Assembly (NCBI GenBank): GCA_002995625.1
Contig: PVBP01000011.1
Span: forward strand, 1 to 58,339
DNA length: 58,339 nt
DNA from: Lysobacteraceae bacterium
Lineage (GTDB): Bacteria; Pseudomonadota; Gammaproteobacteria; Xanthomonadales; Ahniellaceae
Reading direction: 5' to 3'
Under the pieces are notes generated by a model that worked only from the letters and a program-made list of their open reading frames with translations, had not been told where the DNA came from and did no database searches. Position 1 is the stretch's first letter, and each line of letters opens with the position of its first letter. Both the position numbers and the translations under genes were made by a program. Below are positions 20,291 through 32,068 of this stretch, in pieces.

Positions 20291-21499
20291 ATGTTCCCAC
20301 CGATGCTCGAACGATCCGGTCTGGTCCTGCTGCTGTTCCTGGCCGCGTCGGCGGCCGTCGATGCGGCCGATGGCTCCCGCGCCGCAGCCGAGCGCCGGGT
20401 CGTCGACCCGGCATTCCTCGCGACCATCGTCGACGACGAGGCGAATCCGCTGCCCCGGGGCCTCACGCCGGACGAGCGCGCGCGCTGGAGCCCGTCGGCT
20501 CCGGCGCTGCTCGAGCGCACGCCGCCCCCGGGCCCGGTCCGGGCGCAGGCCGAGTACGAGGAGAACGATGGCCTGCTGATCCGCTGGGGGACCCAGAACG
20601 CCCTGCTGACCGAGATGACGGTGGCGGTGACGACGCTGACCCCGGACGCGCGGATGTACATCGTCGTGTCCGGTGCCAGCCAGCAGGCCAGCGCGACGAC
20701 GACGCTGCAGGGCGCCGGAGCCAACCTCTCGCGGGTCAGCTTCATCACCGCGCCGACCGATTCGATCTGGATCCGCGACTACGGGCCGCGCTTCGTCGAT
20801 CACGGAGGCCAGCGCGCGATCGTCGACCACACCTACAACCGCCCGCGGCCGAACGACAACGCATTCCCGAGCGTGCTGGCCAACCTCTGGAACGAACAGC
20901 GTTTCCTGATGCCGCTCAACCACGGCGGCGGGAACTTCCACCTGTTCGCGACCCGGCGCGCGTTCATGACCGAGCTGATCGTCAACGAGAATCCGGGCCT
21001 GACCGCGGCGCAGATCCGGGACCTCTACCAGGCCTACCAGGGCCTGGACGTCGGGCTCACCGCGGCGTTTCCGGCGAGTTTCGACTCGACCCAGCACATC
21101 GACATGTGGACGCTGCCGGTCGACGACGACGAGATCATCGTCGGCAGCTACCCGTCCACGGTCGGCACCCCGGCGACGATCGCCGACGCGTTCGCGGCCG
21201 CGCGCGCCGCCGACGGGATGACGGTCTGGCGGACGCCGGGCTTCCGGAGCGGCAGCACCCACTACACGTACACGAACTCGGTGATCGTCAACAACATCGT
21301 GATGATCTGCCGCTTCAACGGCTTCGACGTGCAGAACGCCCAGGCGCGCGCCGTGTTCGAGCAGGCGTTCGAGGACAAGACCATCGTCCAGGTCGACTGC
21401 TCGTCGATCATCTCGCTCGCCGGCGCGATCCACTGCATCGTCATGCACGTGCCGCGCATGATCGAGGGCCTGCTGTTCCGCAACGGCTTCGAGCCGTAG
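20291..21499 (+). CDS. Exported agmatine-deiminase-family (PAD-like) protein with NGFE tail
   Basis: A 402-residue protein of the agmatine deiminase / Porphyromonas-type peptidylarginine deiminase family. The guanidino-modifying fold is shown by WIRDYGPRF, HGGGNFH, the acid/base motif QHIDMW and the likely nucleophilic cysteine in AIHCIVMHVP. Unlike cytoplasmic agmatine deiminases it begins with a signal peptide (LVLLLFLAASAAVDAADG) and ends in LLFRNGFEP, so it should act outside the cytoplasm. An ATG at 20303 is an equally good start. The substrate may be free agmatine or arginine residues of peptides; the sequence alone does not decide. The gene is divergent from the HD-GYP regulator. Confidence 0.86.
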   Translation: MFPPMLERSGLVLLLFLAASAAVDAADGSRAAAERRVVDPAFLATIVDDEANPLPRGLTPDERARWSPSAPALLERTPPPGPVRAQAEYEENDGLLIRWGTQNALLTEMTVAVTTLTPDARMYIVVSGASQQASATTTLQGAGANLSRVSFITAPTDSIWIRDYGPRFVDHGGQRAIVDHTYNRPRPNDNAFPSVLANLWNEQRFLMPLNHGGGNFHLFATRRAFMTELIVNENPGLTAAQIRDLYQAYQGLDVGLTAAFPASFDSTQHIDMWTLPVDDDEIIVGSYPSTVGTPATIADAFAAARAADGMTVWRTPGFRSGSTHYTYTNSVIVNNIVMICRFNGFDVQNAQARAVFEQAFEDKTIVQVDCSSIISLAGAIHCIVMHVPRMIEGLLFRNGFEP

Positions 21500-21544
21500 G
21501 GTCCGCCTCGGCGCACGAAGCCAGGAGGCGCCGCCGCGCGAGCC

Positions 21545-22702
21545 TCAGCTGCGTCCCTCGAACAGCTCGCGGCCGATCAGCATGCGCCGGATCTCGTTGG
21601 TGCCGGCGCCGATCGCGTAGAGCTTGGCGTCGCGCAGGATGCGGCCGGCGGGATACTCGTTGATGTAGCCGTTGCCGCCGAGCGCCTGGATCGCCTCGAG
21701 CCCGCAGAACACGGCGCCCTCGGTGGCCTTCAGCAGGCAGGCGGCCGGGTCGATCCGCGACTGCACGCCGCGGTCGTAGTCCTGCGCGACCATGTAGCTG
21801 AAGGCGCGCGCCGACTGCAGCGCCACGTACATGTCCGCGATCTTGGCCTGCATGATCCCGAAGCTGCCGATCGGCTGGTCGAACTGGCGCCGCTCGCGGA
21901 CATAGGGCAGCACCAGGTCCAGCGCCGCCTGCATCAGCCCGATCGGGCCGCCCGAGAGCACCAGGCGCTCGGTGTTGAGGCCGCTCATCAGGATCCGCAC
22001 GCCCTGGTTGACCTCGCCGAGCACGTTCTCGTGCGGGATCTCGCAGTCCTCGAACACCAGCTCGCAGGTGTTCGAGCCGCGCATGCCGAACTTGTCGAGC
22101 TTCTGCGCGGTGCGGAAGCCCTTCATGCCCTTCTCGACGATGAAGGCGGTCATCGCGCGCGAGCCGTGCTCCCTGCCGGCGGTGCGCATGTAGACGACCA
22201 GCACGTCGGCCTCGGGGCCGTTCGTGATCCACATCTTGCTGCCGTTCGCGACCCACGCGTCGCCCCGGCGCTCGGCCCGGCAGGCCATCTGGCCGACCAC
22301 GTCGGAACCGGCGCCGGGCTCGCTCATCGCGAGCGCGCCGACCCACTCGCCCGACACCAGCTTCGGCACGTACTTCGCGCGCTGCGCCTCGGTGCCGTTG
22401 TTGTAGAGGTTCTGCAGGCACAGGTTCGAGTGCGCGCCGTAGGAGAGCCCGACCGACCCCGAGGCCCGCGAGATCTCCTCCATCGCGACAGTGTGCGCGA
22501 GGTAGCCCATCCCGGCGCCGCCGTGGTCGCCCGGGATCGTGATCCCGAGCACGCCGAGCTCGCCGAGCTTGCGCCAGAGGTCCTGCGGGAACTCGTTGCG
22601 CCGGTCGATCTCGGCCGCCCGCGGCGCGATCTCCTTCTCGGCGAAGGCGCGCACGGTCTCGCGCAGCAGGTCGATCTCTTCGGTCAGCGGAAAGGGGCGC
22701 AT
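21545..22702 (-). CDS. ivd: Isovaleryl-CoA dehydrogenase
   Basis: A 385-residue acyl-CoA dehydrogenase best matching isovaleryl-CoA dehydrogenase, the FAD enzyme that oxidises isovaleryl-CoA to 3-methylcrotonyl-CoA in leucine breakdown. Family marks include GSVGLSYGAHSNLC, ALAMSEPGAGSDVVG and WITNGPEADVLVVY. The helix GLNTERLVLSGGPIGLMQA holds the glutamate used as base in IVD, a position that differs from most other acyl-CoA dehydrogenases. It ends with IGAGTNEIRRMLIGREL. It lies 97 bp downstream of leucine dehydrogenase on the same strand, so the pair reads as a leucine-use operon. Methylcrotonyl-CoA carboxylase is not in the window. Confidence 0.93.
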   Translation of the reverse strand: MRPFPLTEEIDLLRETVRAFAEKEIAPRAAEIDRRNEFPQDLWRKLGELGVLGITIPGDHGGAGMGYLAHTVAMEEISRASGSVGLSYGAHSNLCLQNLYNNGTEAQRAKYVPKLVSGEWVGALAMSEPGAGSDVVGQMACRAERRGDAWVANGSKMWITNGPEADVLVVYMRTAGREHGSRAMTAFIVEKGMKGFRTAQKLDKFGMRGSNTCELVFEDCEIPHENVLGEVNQGVRILMSGLNTERLVLSGGPIGLMQAALDLVLPYVRERRQFDQPIGSFGIMQAKIADMYVALQSARAFSYMVAQDYDRGVQSRIDPAACLLKATEGAVFCGLEAIQALGGNGYINEYPAGRILRDAKLYAIGAGTNEIRRMLIGRELFEGRS

Positions 22703-22799
22703 GGCGGCTCCGCGGGGGTGGTCCGGTATCGGCGTCGAAGGTAGGCGGCGCGGCGTGAGCGCCCGGTCGCCGGTCACGCCGGCTGCGCCGCTCCCGCGA

Positions 22800-23903
22800 T
22801 CAGCCGTTGCGCAGCCGGCCGAGGAAGCGCGGCGGCTGGTTGCCCATGAACGGCTTGCGGATCCGGCCGATCGTCGTGATCCGCTCCTGCGCCATGCGCT
22901 CGGCCGCTTCGGCGGTGGTGACGCCGTCGCGCTTCGCGATCTGGAAGATCTTCGACAGGTTGTAGTAGATCGTGCGCATCATCCGCATCGCGCGCTCGCG
23001 GTTGTAGCCCTCGATCTCGAGCGAGACGTTCATCAGGCCCCCGGCGTTGACCGCGTAGTCGGGCGCGTACAGGATCCCGCGCTGCTCGAGCAGCTTGGCG
23101 CAGTCGTCGGTCGCGAGCTGGTTGTTCGCGGCGCCGCAGATGACCTTGAACCGGAACCGCGGGATCGTGCCGGGGTTCACGGTGCCGCCGAGCGCGCACG
23201 GCGCATAGACGTCGGCGTCGACGTCGTAGATCTCGTCGAGGCCGACCGCCTCGCAGCCGTGCTCCTCGACCGCGGTGCGGACCGCCGCCTGGTTGATGTC
23301 GGTCACGTAGACCTTGGCGCCGTGCTGGCGCAGCAGCTTGATGAACTCCATGCCGACGTGGCCGCAGCCCTGGACCGCGTAGCTGTACTTGCCGATCTCC
23401 TCGTCGCCGAAGCGCACGTTGAGCGCGGCCATCAGGCCCTGCATCGTGCCGTAGGCGGTGAACGGCGACGGGTCGCCCGAGCCGCCGTGCACCTGGTGCA
23501 CGCCGGTCACGTACTCGGTCTCCATCAGCACGTATTCCATGTCGTTGACGTCGATGCCGACGTCCTCGGCGGTGATGTAGCGGCCGCCGAGCGAGTTGAC
23601 GAAGCGGCCGAAGGCCCGGAACAGCGCCTCGCTCTTGTCGCGGCCCGGGTCGCCCCAGATCACCGCCTTGCCGCCGCCGAGGTTCAGGCCCGCGACCGCG
23701 GCCTTGTAGGTCATGCCCTTCGACAGCCGCAGCACGTCGTCGACCGCTTCCTGCTCGGACCGGTAGTTCCACATCCGAAGGCCCCCGAGCGCGGGTCCGA
23801 GCCAGGTGTTGTGGATCGCGATGATGGCGCGCAGGCCGGCGTCCGGGTTGTGGCAGTAGACCACTTCCTCGTGGCCGGAACGGGCGATCGTGTCGAAGAT
23901 CAT
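22800..23903 (-). CDS. Leucine dehydrogenase (Glu/Leu/Phe/Val dehydrogenase family)
   Basis: A 367-residue NAD-dependent amino acid dehydrogenase closest to leucine dehydrogenase, which deaminates branched-chain amino acids to 2-oxo acids. The substrate site has GPALGGLRMW, SKGMTYKAAVAGLNLGGGKA with catalytic Lys79, and the AEDVGI motif. The nucleotide domain shows VQGCGHVGMEFIKLL and the DINQAA acidic end. Length agrees with leucine dehydrogenases (about 365) and not with glutamate dehydrogenases. It precedes isovaleryl-CoA dehydrogenase in an apparent two-gene unit. Valine or phenylalanine use cannot be excluded from sequence. Confidence 0.9.
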   Translation of the reverse strand: MIFDTIARSGHEEVVYCHNPDAGLRAIIAIHNTWLGPALGGLRMWNYRSEQEAVDDVLRLSKGMTYKAAVAGLNLGGGKAVIWGDPGRDKSEALFRAFGRFVNSLGGRYITAEDVGIDVNDMEYVLMETEYVTGVHQVHGGSGDPSPFTAYGTMQGLMAALNVRFGDEEIGKYSYAVQGCGHVGMEFIKLLRQHGAKVYVTDINQAAVRTAVEEHGCEAVGLDEIYDVDADVYAPCALGGTVNPGTIPRFRFKVICGAANNQLATDDCAKLLEQRGILYAPDYAVNAGGLMNVSLEIEGYNRERAMRMMRTIYYNLSKIFQIAKRDGVTTAEAAERMAQERITTIGRIRKPFMGNQPPRFLGRLRNG

Positions 23904-24050
23904 CGGGGACTCCGCGTAGGGCCGCGCATGCTGCATCGCGGCAGCCGGGCGGCGTGGACCAGCCCGGTATTCTAGCCGAGCGTCTGTCACCCGGCTGCGT
24001 TCCGGCTCTGGTAGCGTCGCGCCGGAGCGAGACTCGGATGGGAGCAAGTC

Positions 24051-24659
24051 ATGTCATTGGTCCGGTTGCTGTCGATGGCAGCGCTTGCGCTGCTGCTGTC
24101 TGCCGGGGCCGCGACTGCCGGCGAGGACGACGAGGTGCGCGCCGCGATCACCAGGAGCCATGCCGCGATGGTCGCGAAGGGCGCGTTCCGCGTCGACAGC
24201 ACGACCGAGACGTCGGGCGGCACGCAGAAGAGCGTGGTCGAGGCGATCTGGCCCGACCGCTTCCGCATCCGCTCGATCACCCAGGGGACCGAATTCATCG
24301 TGGTTCCCGGCGGCACCTGGATGAACAGCGGCGGCTCATGGACGCGGATGCCGGTCGACATGAGCGCGATGACCCAGTCCTTCAGCGAGCAGGCGCTGCG
24401 GGAGGGGCTTGCGACGATCGCGAACGCCAAGGTGCTCGGCACCGAGGACGTCGGCGGCCGCAAGGCCCGCGTCTACGCCTACGACCAGACCGGCACGATC
24501 ATGGGCATCCGCAGCGAGAGCCGGGTCAAGGCGTGGATCGACGATGCCACCGACCTCGTGCTGCGCATGGAGGTCGACGGCAAGGCGATGGGCCAGACCA
24601 GCCGCTCGATCAACGTCTACGACTGGAACGCCGACATCGTGATCGACGCGCCGAAGTAG
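24051..24659 (+). CDS. Exported LolA-like protein of unknown function
   Basis: A 202-residue protein with a signal peptide (MSLVRLLSMAALALLLSAGAATAG). The rest is a series of short beta strands (GAFRVDSTTETSGG, PDRFRIRSITQGTEFIVV, ARVYAYDQTGTIMG, WIDDATDLVLRMEVDG) with a central helix, which looks like the half-barrel fold of LolA and related outer-membrane lipoprotein carriers. It lacks cysteines in the mature part. A GGGAG site precedes the ATG. It is flanked by unrelated genes and looks monocistronic. A lipid or lipoprotein binding role is inference. Confidence 0.78.
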   Translation: MSLVRLLSMAALALLLSAGAATAGEDDEVRAAITRSHAAMVAKGAFRVDSTTETSGGTQKSVVEAIWPDRFRIRSITQGTEFIVVPGGTWMNSGGSWTRMPVDMSAMTQSFSEQALREGLATIANAKVLGTEDVGGRKARVYAYDQTGTIMGIRSESRVKAWIDDATDLVLRMEVDGKAMGQTSRSINVYDWNADIVIDAPK

Positions 24660-24757
24660 ACGGGCGCGACCTCCGCGCGGCGCGCGCCCCGACGACGCGC
24701 TGACGCTCCGCCCGCCCGGCACCGGCCCGGTCCGCGGTCGGTGCCGCATCGACTTGA

Positions 24758-26854
<2,097 letters not shown>

Positions 26855-27040
26855 CCGCCCCTCTCCGGGTTCCGCGGCGCCCGCCGGACGGCGCGCGGCG
26901 CGCCAATCCCTGCGCCGTTCGCCGCCGGTGACCGGCGACGGGCGGCGGCGGAGGGCGCCCGCGTCCGCCGCGTTGCCCGGTCCGATCCGCTTTTTGCGTA
27001 ATGCCTTGGACCCACTCCCACGTTGTCCCAGGGGTTCCCG

Positions 27041-30000
27041 ATGCACGGCATTCGCGCAGGTCTTGCAGTCTTGCTTCTGGCGGCCTCGCTGCCGCTCGCC
27101 GCGGCCGACCCGGCTCGCGGTCCCGTCGACGAGCACCTCGCCGACCGCCTGGTCGAGCGCGCGGCGCTCGAGGTCGGGGCCGAACGGGTGGCCCTCGGCA
27201 CCGGTCCGACCGCGGCGCGGTCCGCGAGCGAGAAGTCGACCCGCGACGTCGGCCAGCTGCTCGCCGAGCTTGCCGCCCTCGAGCTGCAGGTCGAGCAGGG
27301 GCTGGCCCGGCTCCAGCCGGGGACCCTCGATCGGCTCCGGCGCGCGCGCCGCGCGCTCGAGGCCGAGCCCTTCCACGTGCCGGTGGACAAGTCGCTCGTG
27401 AAGTCCTTGACGACGCTGTCGGGCACCGTGCGCCGCGCCGGCGACAACGCGACCCTGCAGGGCGTCGCGCTGCAGGCGATCGAGTTCACGTGGGGCAGTC
27501 CGCCGAGCGGCGCCGGCATTTCGGCCTTCGCGACGACCAACGCCAGCGGCGAGTACACGCTGACGCTGCCGCCCGGGCGTTACCTGATCCGCGCGAACCC
27601 GTCGAGCGTGCCGGGCACGATCACGCCGGCCGCGACCGGCGGCTACCGGCGACAGGTCTACAACGGGATTCCGTGCGAGGACGTCAACGAGTGCCAGAAC
27701 CAGACCGGCACGATCGTGACGGTCAGCTCGGGTTCCCCGGTGTCCGGGATCGACTTCACGCTGGCGACGGGCGGCGGAATCTCCGGCACGGTCACGCGCG
27801 CGACCGGCGGCACGCCCGTATCCGGCGTCGTGGTCGTCGCGGTCAACGAGCGCGACGGCATCTTCTCGAGCGGGCAGACCGATGCCGCCGGTGCCTACGC
27901 GATCCTCGGCCTGGCGCCCGGGAACTACCGCGTCTTCGCGGGCAACGGCGTGCCGGCCGACCTGATGCCCGAGGTCCACGACAACCGCCCGTGCGGCGTC
28001 GAGGATTGCCGATGGGTCCCGGCCGACCCGGTCACGGTCGCGGCCAACGTCGTGAGCGCCGGGATCAACCTGACGCTCGATGCCAATCCGGCCTTCGTCG
28101 AAGGCGTCGTGCGCGACGACCTCGGCGATCCGATTCCGTTCGCGGCCGTGTCGCTGTACTCGGACGACCGCTACACCAGTGTCGGCGGCCGGTCGGATGC
28201 GACCGGTGCCTTCCGGCTCGGGCCGCTCCGAGCCGGGACCTATCGGCTGAATGCCAGCGGTACGACCGACGACAACGCGCTCCCGCCCGCGTTCCCGATC
28301 AGTCGCAAGAGCCACGTCGCGGCGCGCTGGCCCGCGGTCTCGTGCCCACAGGGATGCCTGATCGACGCCGGATCGCCGATCGCGGTCGCGGCCGGGGCCA
28401 CCGTCGTGCTGCCGCAGCCGCTGGTGATGGCGCGCGGCGCGCGCGTGCTCGGGCAGATCCGCAATGCGACCGACTCGTCGCCCCTCGCGGACGTCACCGT
28501 GTTCGTCACCGGAGAACGCGGGGGAGGGAGCACCCGCACCGATGCGGCCGGAAACTACGAGATCGGCGGGCTGACGCCGGGCAGCTACTCGGTCTACGCG
28601 ACCGTCGCCGGCACCGGGCGCAACTTCGTCACCACCTACAACGGCGGCTTCCAGTGCGGTCTCAGTTTCTGCGGACTCGCCGGCACGCCGATCACGCTGA
28701 CCGCGAGCGGCCCCGGCTCGAGCGCGACCGTCAACATCGACATGGCGCCCGGCGGTCGCATCCTCGGCACGATCCGCGACGCGCCGAGTGGCGCGCCGAT
28801 CACGCGCGGGCGGGCGCGCATCGAGCTGTTCGAACCGTCGACCCGCGCCATCGTCCAGCAGGTCGTGCAGAGCCTGTGCGATCCGCCGACCGCGACCACG
28901 CCGGCCGCCTGCCGCTACGAGGCTGCGGGTCTGCTGCCCGGCAGCTACAAGGGCGTGTTCGCGACGTCCTCGACCAGCGGCTGGATCGACACCGCGTTCG
29001 GGGGCATCCCGTGCCCGCGCGGCGGTTGCGATCTCGCGCCGCTGCCGCCGCTGTTCGCGACCGCCGGTGGCACCCTGACCGGCATCGACGGCACGCTGCC
29101 GCGCGGCCGCCTGATCCGGGGCCGCATCCGCGAGGCGGGCGGCCTGCCGATCGACTGCCGACCGGTCGACCCCGATCCCGGATTCGGCGGCTGCGGCGGC
29201 CTCGGGTTCAACAACACGCTCGACAACTACGCGGCCTTCGCGCAGGCCGACCGCGCCGGCTTCTACGCCAGCCGGACCGGATTCCCGGCCGGCACGACGG
29301 TCTACGCGTCGACCTTCCTGCTGCGCAACAACACCCCCTTCGGCTTCGGCTACGTCGACCAGACCTTCAGCGGACTGGCCTGTCCGTTCGGCAGCTGCGG
29401 CATCACCACCGGCACCGGCATCACCGTCGGCGGCGCGGCCGATGTCACCGGCATCGACTTCAACCTGCAGCGTGGTGGTCTCATCACCGGCACCGTGACC
29501 GCCAGCGCCGGTGGCGCGCCGATCGGCGGCGTCGAGATCCGCGTCACCGCGCCCAACGGGCGGCTTGCCGGACGCAGCGCGAGCGCCACCGACGGGCGGT
29601 ATCGCGTGGCCGGTCTGGCGCCGGGCAACTACTTCGTCTCGACCGCGAACAACCAGGGCTTCCGCAACGAGGTCTGGAACAACCTGCCGTGCGAGCCGTT
29701 CTGCAATCCGCTCGACGGCACGCCGGTCGCGGTCGCCGGGACGGCGACCGTCGGCGGCATCGACTTCCAGCTCGACGCCGCGGCCTCGATCAGCGGAACC
29801 GTGCGGCTCGGCGCGACGCCGCAGGCCAACGTGCCGGTCGAACTCTACGGCGCGGTCGGCAACCTGGTCCGAACCACGACGACGAGCGCGAGCGGCGCGT
29901 ACTCGTTCGCCGGTCTGGCCGCAGGCCGCTTCTTCGTGCGCACCCGTGACACCTCGGGCCGCGCCGACGCGCTGTGGAATGGCCTGCCGTGCCTCGGCGG

Positions 30001-31999
30001 CGCGTGCAACGTCCGCAACGGCACGCCGATCGACCTCGCCGCCGGCGCCTCGCAGCCGGGCGTCGATCTGGTGCTGACCAACCCGGCCACGATCTCGGGC
30101 ACCGTGACCCGGCTGCCGGGCTCGACCCCGATGTCCGGCGTCACGATCCAGCTGCTCGCGGCGACCGGCGCGGTCGCGCTCTCGACCACGACGAATGCGT
30201 CCGGCAACTACGCCTTCACCGGTCTGCCGGCCGGCACCTACCGGATGGTGACGCGCAACACCCCGGGCGTGATCGACGTCGCCTGGCCATCGGCGCCGTG
30301 TCCGGCGGCCTGCAATGGGCTCAACGGCAGCACGATCACGGTCACCGCCGGGGGCTCGGCGAGCGGCCGCAACTTCGCGCTCGACGCGGGCGGATCGATC
30401 AGCGGTACGGTGCGGTCGGCCGCGCCGGTGGCCCCGGTTCCGGGCGTCACGGTGCAGGTCTACAACTCCGGAGGCATCCCGGTCTCGCAGGTGCTGAGCA
30501 ATGCCTCGGGGAACTACGAGGTCGGCGCGCTGCCGTCCGGCAATTTCGTGGTCCGGACCCAGCAGAGCCTCGGCTTCACCGACCAGCTGTTCAACAACCT
30601 GCCGTGCACCGGCTACTGCGACCTCCTGAGCGGCACCCCGGTGCCGGTCACGAGCGGATCCGGCACGGGCCTGGTCGATTTCAACCTCGCCGGTGGCCTG
30701 TCGATCGGCGGGCGCGTCCGCGACGCCGCGACCGGCAACGGCATCGCGCTCGCGCGGGTCACGGCGTTCGACGTCGGCGGCTTCGTCGCCGGCTCGGCGC
30801 AGGCGAATGCCAGCGGCGACTACACGATCGCCGGACTGCGACCGGGCACCTACCGGCTGCGGACGACGAATCTCTCGGGCTACGTCAACCAGATCTGGAA
30901 CGGTGTCGCCTGCACGCCGACGCCATGCCTGATCGCTTCCGGCACGCCGATCACGCTCTCCGCCAGCAACGTCAGCGGCATCGACTTCAACCTGACCCGC
31001 GGCGGCACGATCTCGGGCACCGCGACCGACACCTTCAGCAATCCGCTGCCGACCGGCACCGCGATCCTGTACGACGCGAGCGGCATCGAGATCACGTCGG
31101 CACCGGTCGCGAACGGCATCTGGGAGTTCTCGGGGCTCGCGAACGGCACCTACTTCGTGCTGGTCCGCAATGCTTCGGGCCTGATCGACCAGCTCTGGAA
31201 CAACATCCCGTGCCCGGCCGGCGCCTGCAACATCGCCGCGACCGGCACGCCGATCGTGCTGACCGGCGCCGGCGCGCCGACGGGACTCGCCAAGAGCGGA
31301 CCCGCGAACATCAACCTGCAGCTTCCGCCCGGCCAGACGATCTCGGGCACCGTGACCGACGCCGCGACCTCGCAGCCGATTCCCGGCGTGACCGTGCACT
31401 TCTTCAACGCCGCCGGCGTCGAGGTCGGGCAGGCGACGACCAACGCGCTCGGCCAGTACGTCAGCGAAGGCGGCCTCGCCGCCGGCAGCTATCGCGCCGC
31501 GACCACGAATGGCATCACCCGCGGCGCCGCCGACGGCTATGTCAACCGGATCTACAGCGGCCAGAACTGCCTGCTCGCGTGCAACTTCGCCGGCGGCACG
31601 CCGATCAACGTGAGCGCCGCGCCGACGACGGGCATCGACTTCGCGCTGTCGAAGGCCGGGCCCGGGATGACCGGGACCGTGCGCGACGTGCTCGGCAACC
31701 CGCTCGCGCTGATCACGATCCGCGTGTTCGACGCGAGCGGCACGCTGGCCGGCGTCGCCAAGACCAACTCGGTCGGCGTGTTCCGGCTCGACGGGTTGCC
31801 GGCCGGAAACTACTTCGCGCGCACCGTCAACGACTTCGGCTACGAGGACCGGCTCTACGGCGGCGCGGTCTGCGGCGCTGGCTGCAACCCGCTTGCCGGC
31901 GCGCCGATCGCGGTCCCCGCGACGACCCAGGTCCAGAACATCGACTTCACGCTCGGCTTCCCGGACCCGGTGTTCGCGAACGGCTTCGAGGCGCCCTGA
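27041..31999 (+). CDS. Giant exported protein of carboxypeptidase-regulatory-like repeats with paired cysteines and NGFE tail
   Basis: A 1652-residue exported protein. A signal peptide (GLAVLLLAASLPLAAA) is followed by a 100-residue helical N-domain and then about 14 modules of roughly 90-120 residues, each a carboxypeptidase-regulatory-like (Ig-type) strand set (ISGTVT, TNASGNYxxxGLxxGTY) plus a linker with a close cysteine pair, for example NLPCEPFCNPLDGTPV, GLPCLGGACNVRNGTP and NIPCPAGACN. The cysteine pairs probably make small disulfide loops between domains. The C-terminus is DPVFANGFEAP, matching the tails at 4719 and 21499. ATG 27041 is preferred over a TTG 18 bases earlier. Likely a long fibrous surface or secreted protein; binding partner unknown. 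Confidence 0.88.
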   Translation: MHGIRAGLAVLLLAASLPLAAADPARGPVDEHLADRLVERAALEVGAERVALGTGPTAARSASEKSTRDVGQLLAELAALELQVEQGLARLQPGTLDRLRRARRALEAEPFHVPVDKSLVKSLTTLSGTVRRAGDNATLQGVALQAIEFTWGSPPSGAGISAFATTNASGEYTLTLPPGRYLIRANPSSVPGTITPAATGGYRRQVYNGIPCEDVNECQNQTGTIVTVSSGSPVSGIDFTLATGGGISGTVTRATGGTPVSGVVVVAVNERDGIFSSGQTDAAGAYAILGLAPGNYRVFAGNGVPADLMPEVHDNRPCGVEDCRWVPADPVTVAANVVSAGINLTLDANPAFVEGVVRDDLGDPIPFAAVSLYSDDRYTSVGGRSDATGAFRLGPLRAGTYRLNASGTTDDNALPPAFPISRKSHVAARWPAVSCPQGCLIDAGSPIAVAAGATVVLPQPLVMARGARVLGQIRNATDSSPLADVTVFVTGERGGGSTRTDAAGNYEIGGLTPGSYSVYATVAGTGRNFVTTYNGGFQCGLSFCGLAGTPITLTASGPGSSATVNIDMAPGGRILGTIRDAPSGAPITRGRARIELFEPSTRAIVQQVVQSLCDPPTATTPAACRYEAAGLLPGSYKGVFATSSTSGWIDTAFGGIPCPRGGCDLAPLPPLFATAGGTLTGIDGTLPRGRLIRGRIREAGGLPIDCRPVDPDPGFGGCGGLGFNNTLDNYAAFAQADRAGFYASRTGFPAGTTVYASTFLLRNNTPFGFGYVDQTFSGLACPFGSCGITTGTGITVGGAADVTGIDFNLQRGGLITGTVTASAGGAPIGGVEIRVTAPNGRLAGRSASATDGRYRVAGLAPGNYFVSTANNQGFRNEVWNNLPCEPFCNPLDGTPVAVAGTATVGGIDFQLDAAASISGTVRLGATPQANVPVELYGAVGNLVRTTTTSASGAYSFAGLAAGRFFVRTRDTSGRADALWNGLPCLGGACNVRNGTPIDLAAGASQPGVDLVLTNPATISGTVTRLPGSTPMSGVTIQLLAATGAVALSTTTNASGNYAFTGLPAGTYRMVTRNTPGVIDVAWPSAPCPAACNGLNGSTITVTAGGSASGRNFALDAGGSISGTVRSAAPVAPVPGVTVQVYNSGGIPVSQVLSNASGNYEVGALPSGNFVVRTQQSLGFTDQLFNNLPCTGYCDLLSGTPVPVTSGSGTGLVDFNLAGGLSIGGRVRDAATGNGIALARVTAFDVGGFVAGSAQANASGDYTIAGLRPGTYRLRTTNLSGYVNQIWNGVACTPTPCLIASGTPITLSASNVSGIDFNLTRGGTISGTATDTFSNPLPTGTAILYDASGIEITSAPVANGIWEFSGLANGTYFVLVRNASGLIDQLWNNIPCPAGACNIAATGTPIVLTGAGAPTGLAKSGPANINLQLPPGQTISGTVTDAATSQPIPGVTVHFFNAAGVEVGQATTNALGQYVSEGGLAAGSYRAATTNGITRGAADGYVNRIYSGQNCLLACNFAGGTPINVSAAPTTGIDFALSKAGPGMTGTVRDVLGNPLALITIRVFDASGTLAGVAKTNSVGVFRLDGLPAGNYFARTVNDFGYEDRLYGGAVCGAGCNPLAGAPIAVPATTQVQNIDFTLGFPDPVFANGFEAP

Positions 32000-32068
32000 G
32001 CAGGGCGCCGGAAGCCGGTTCCGGGACACGGCGATCGCAGCGCGGGCGGGCGGTCCGCGCGGCGCCGG

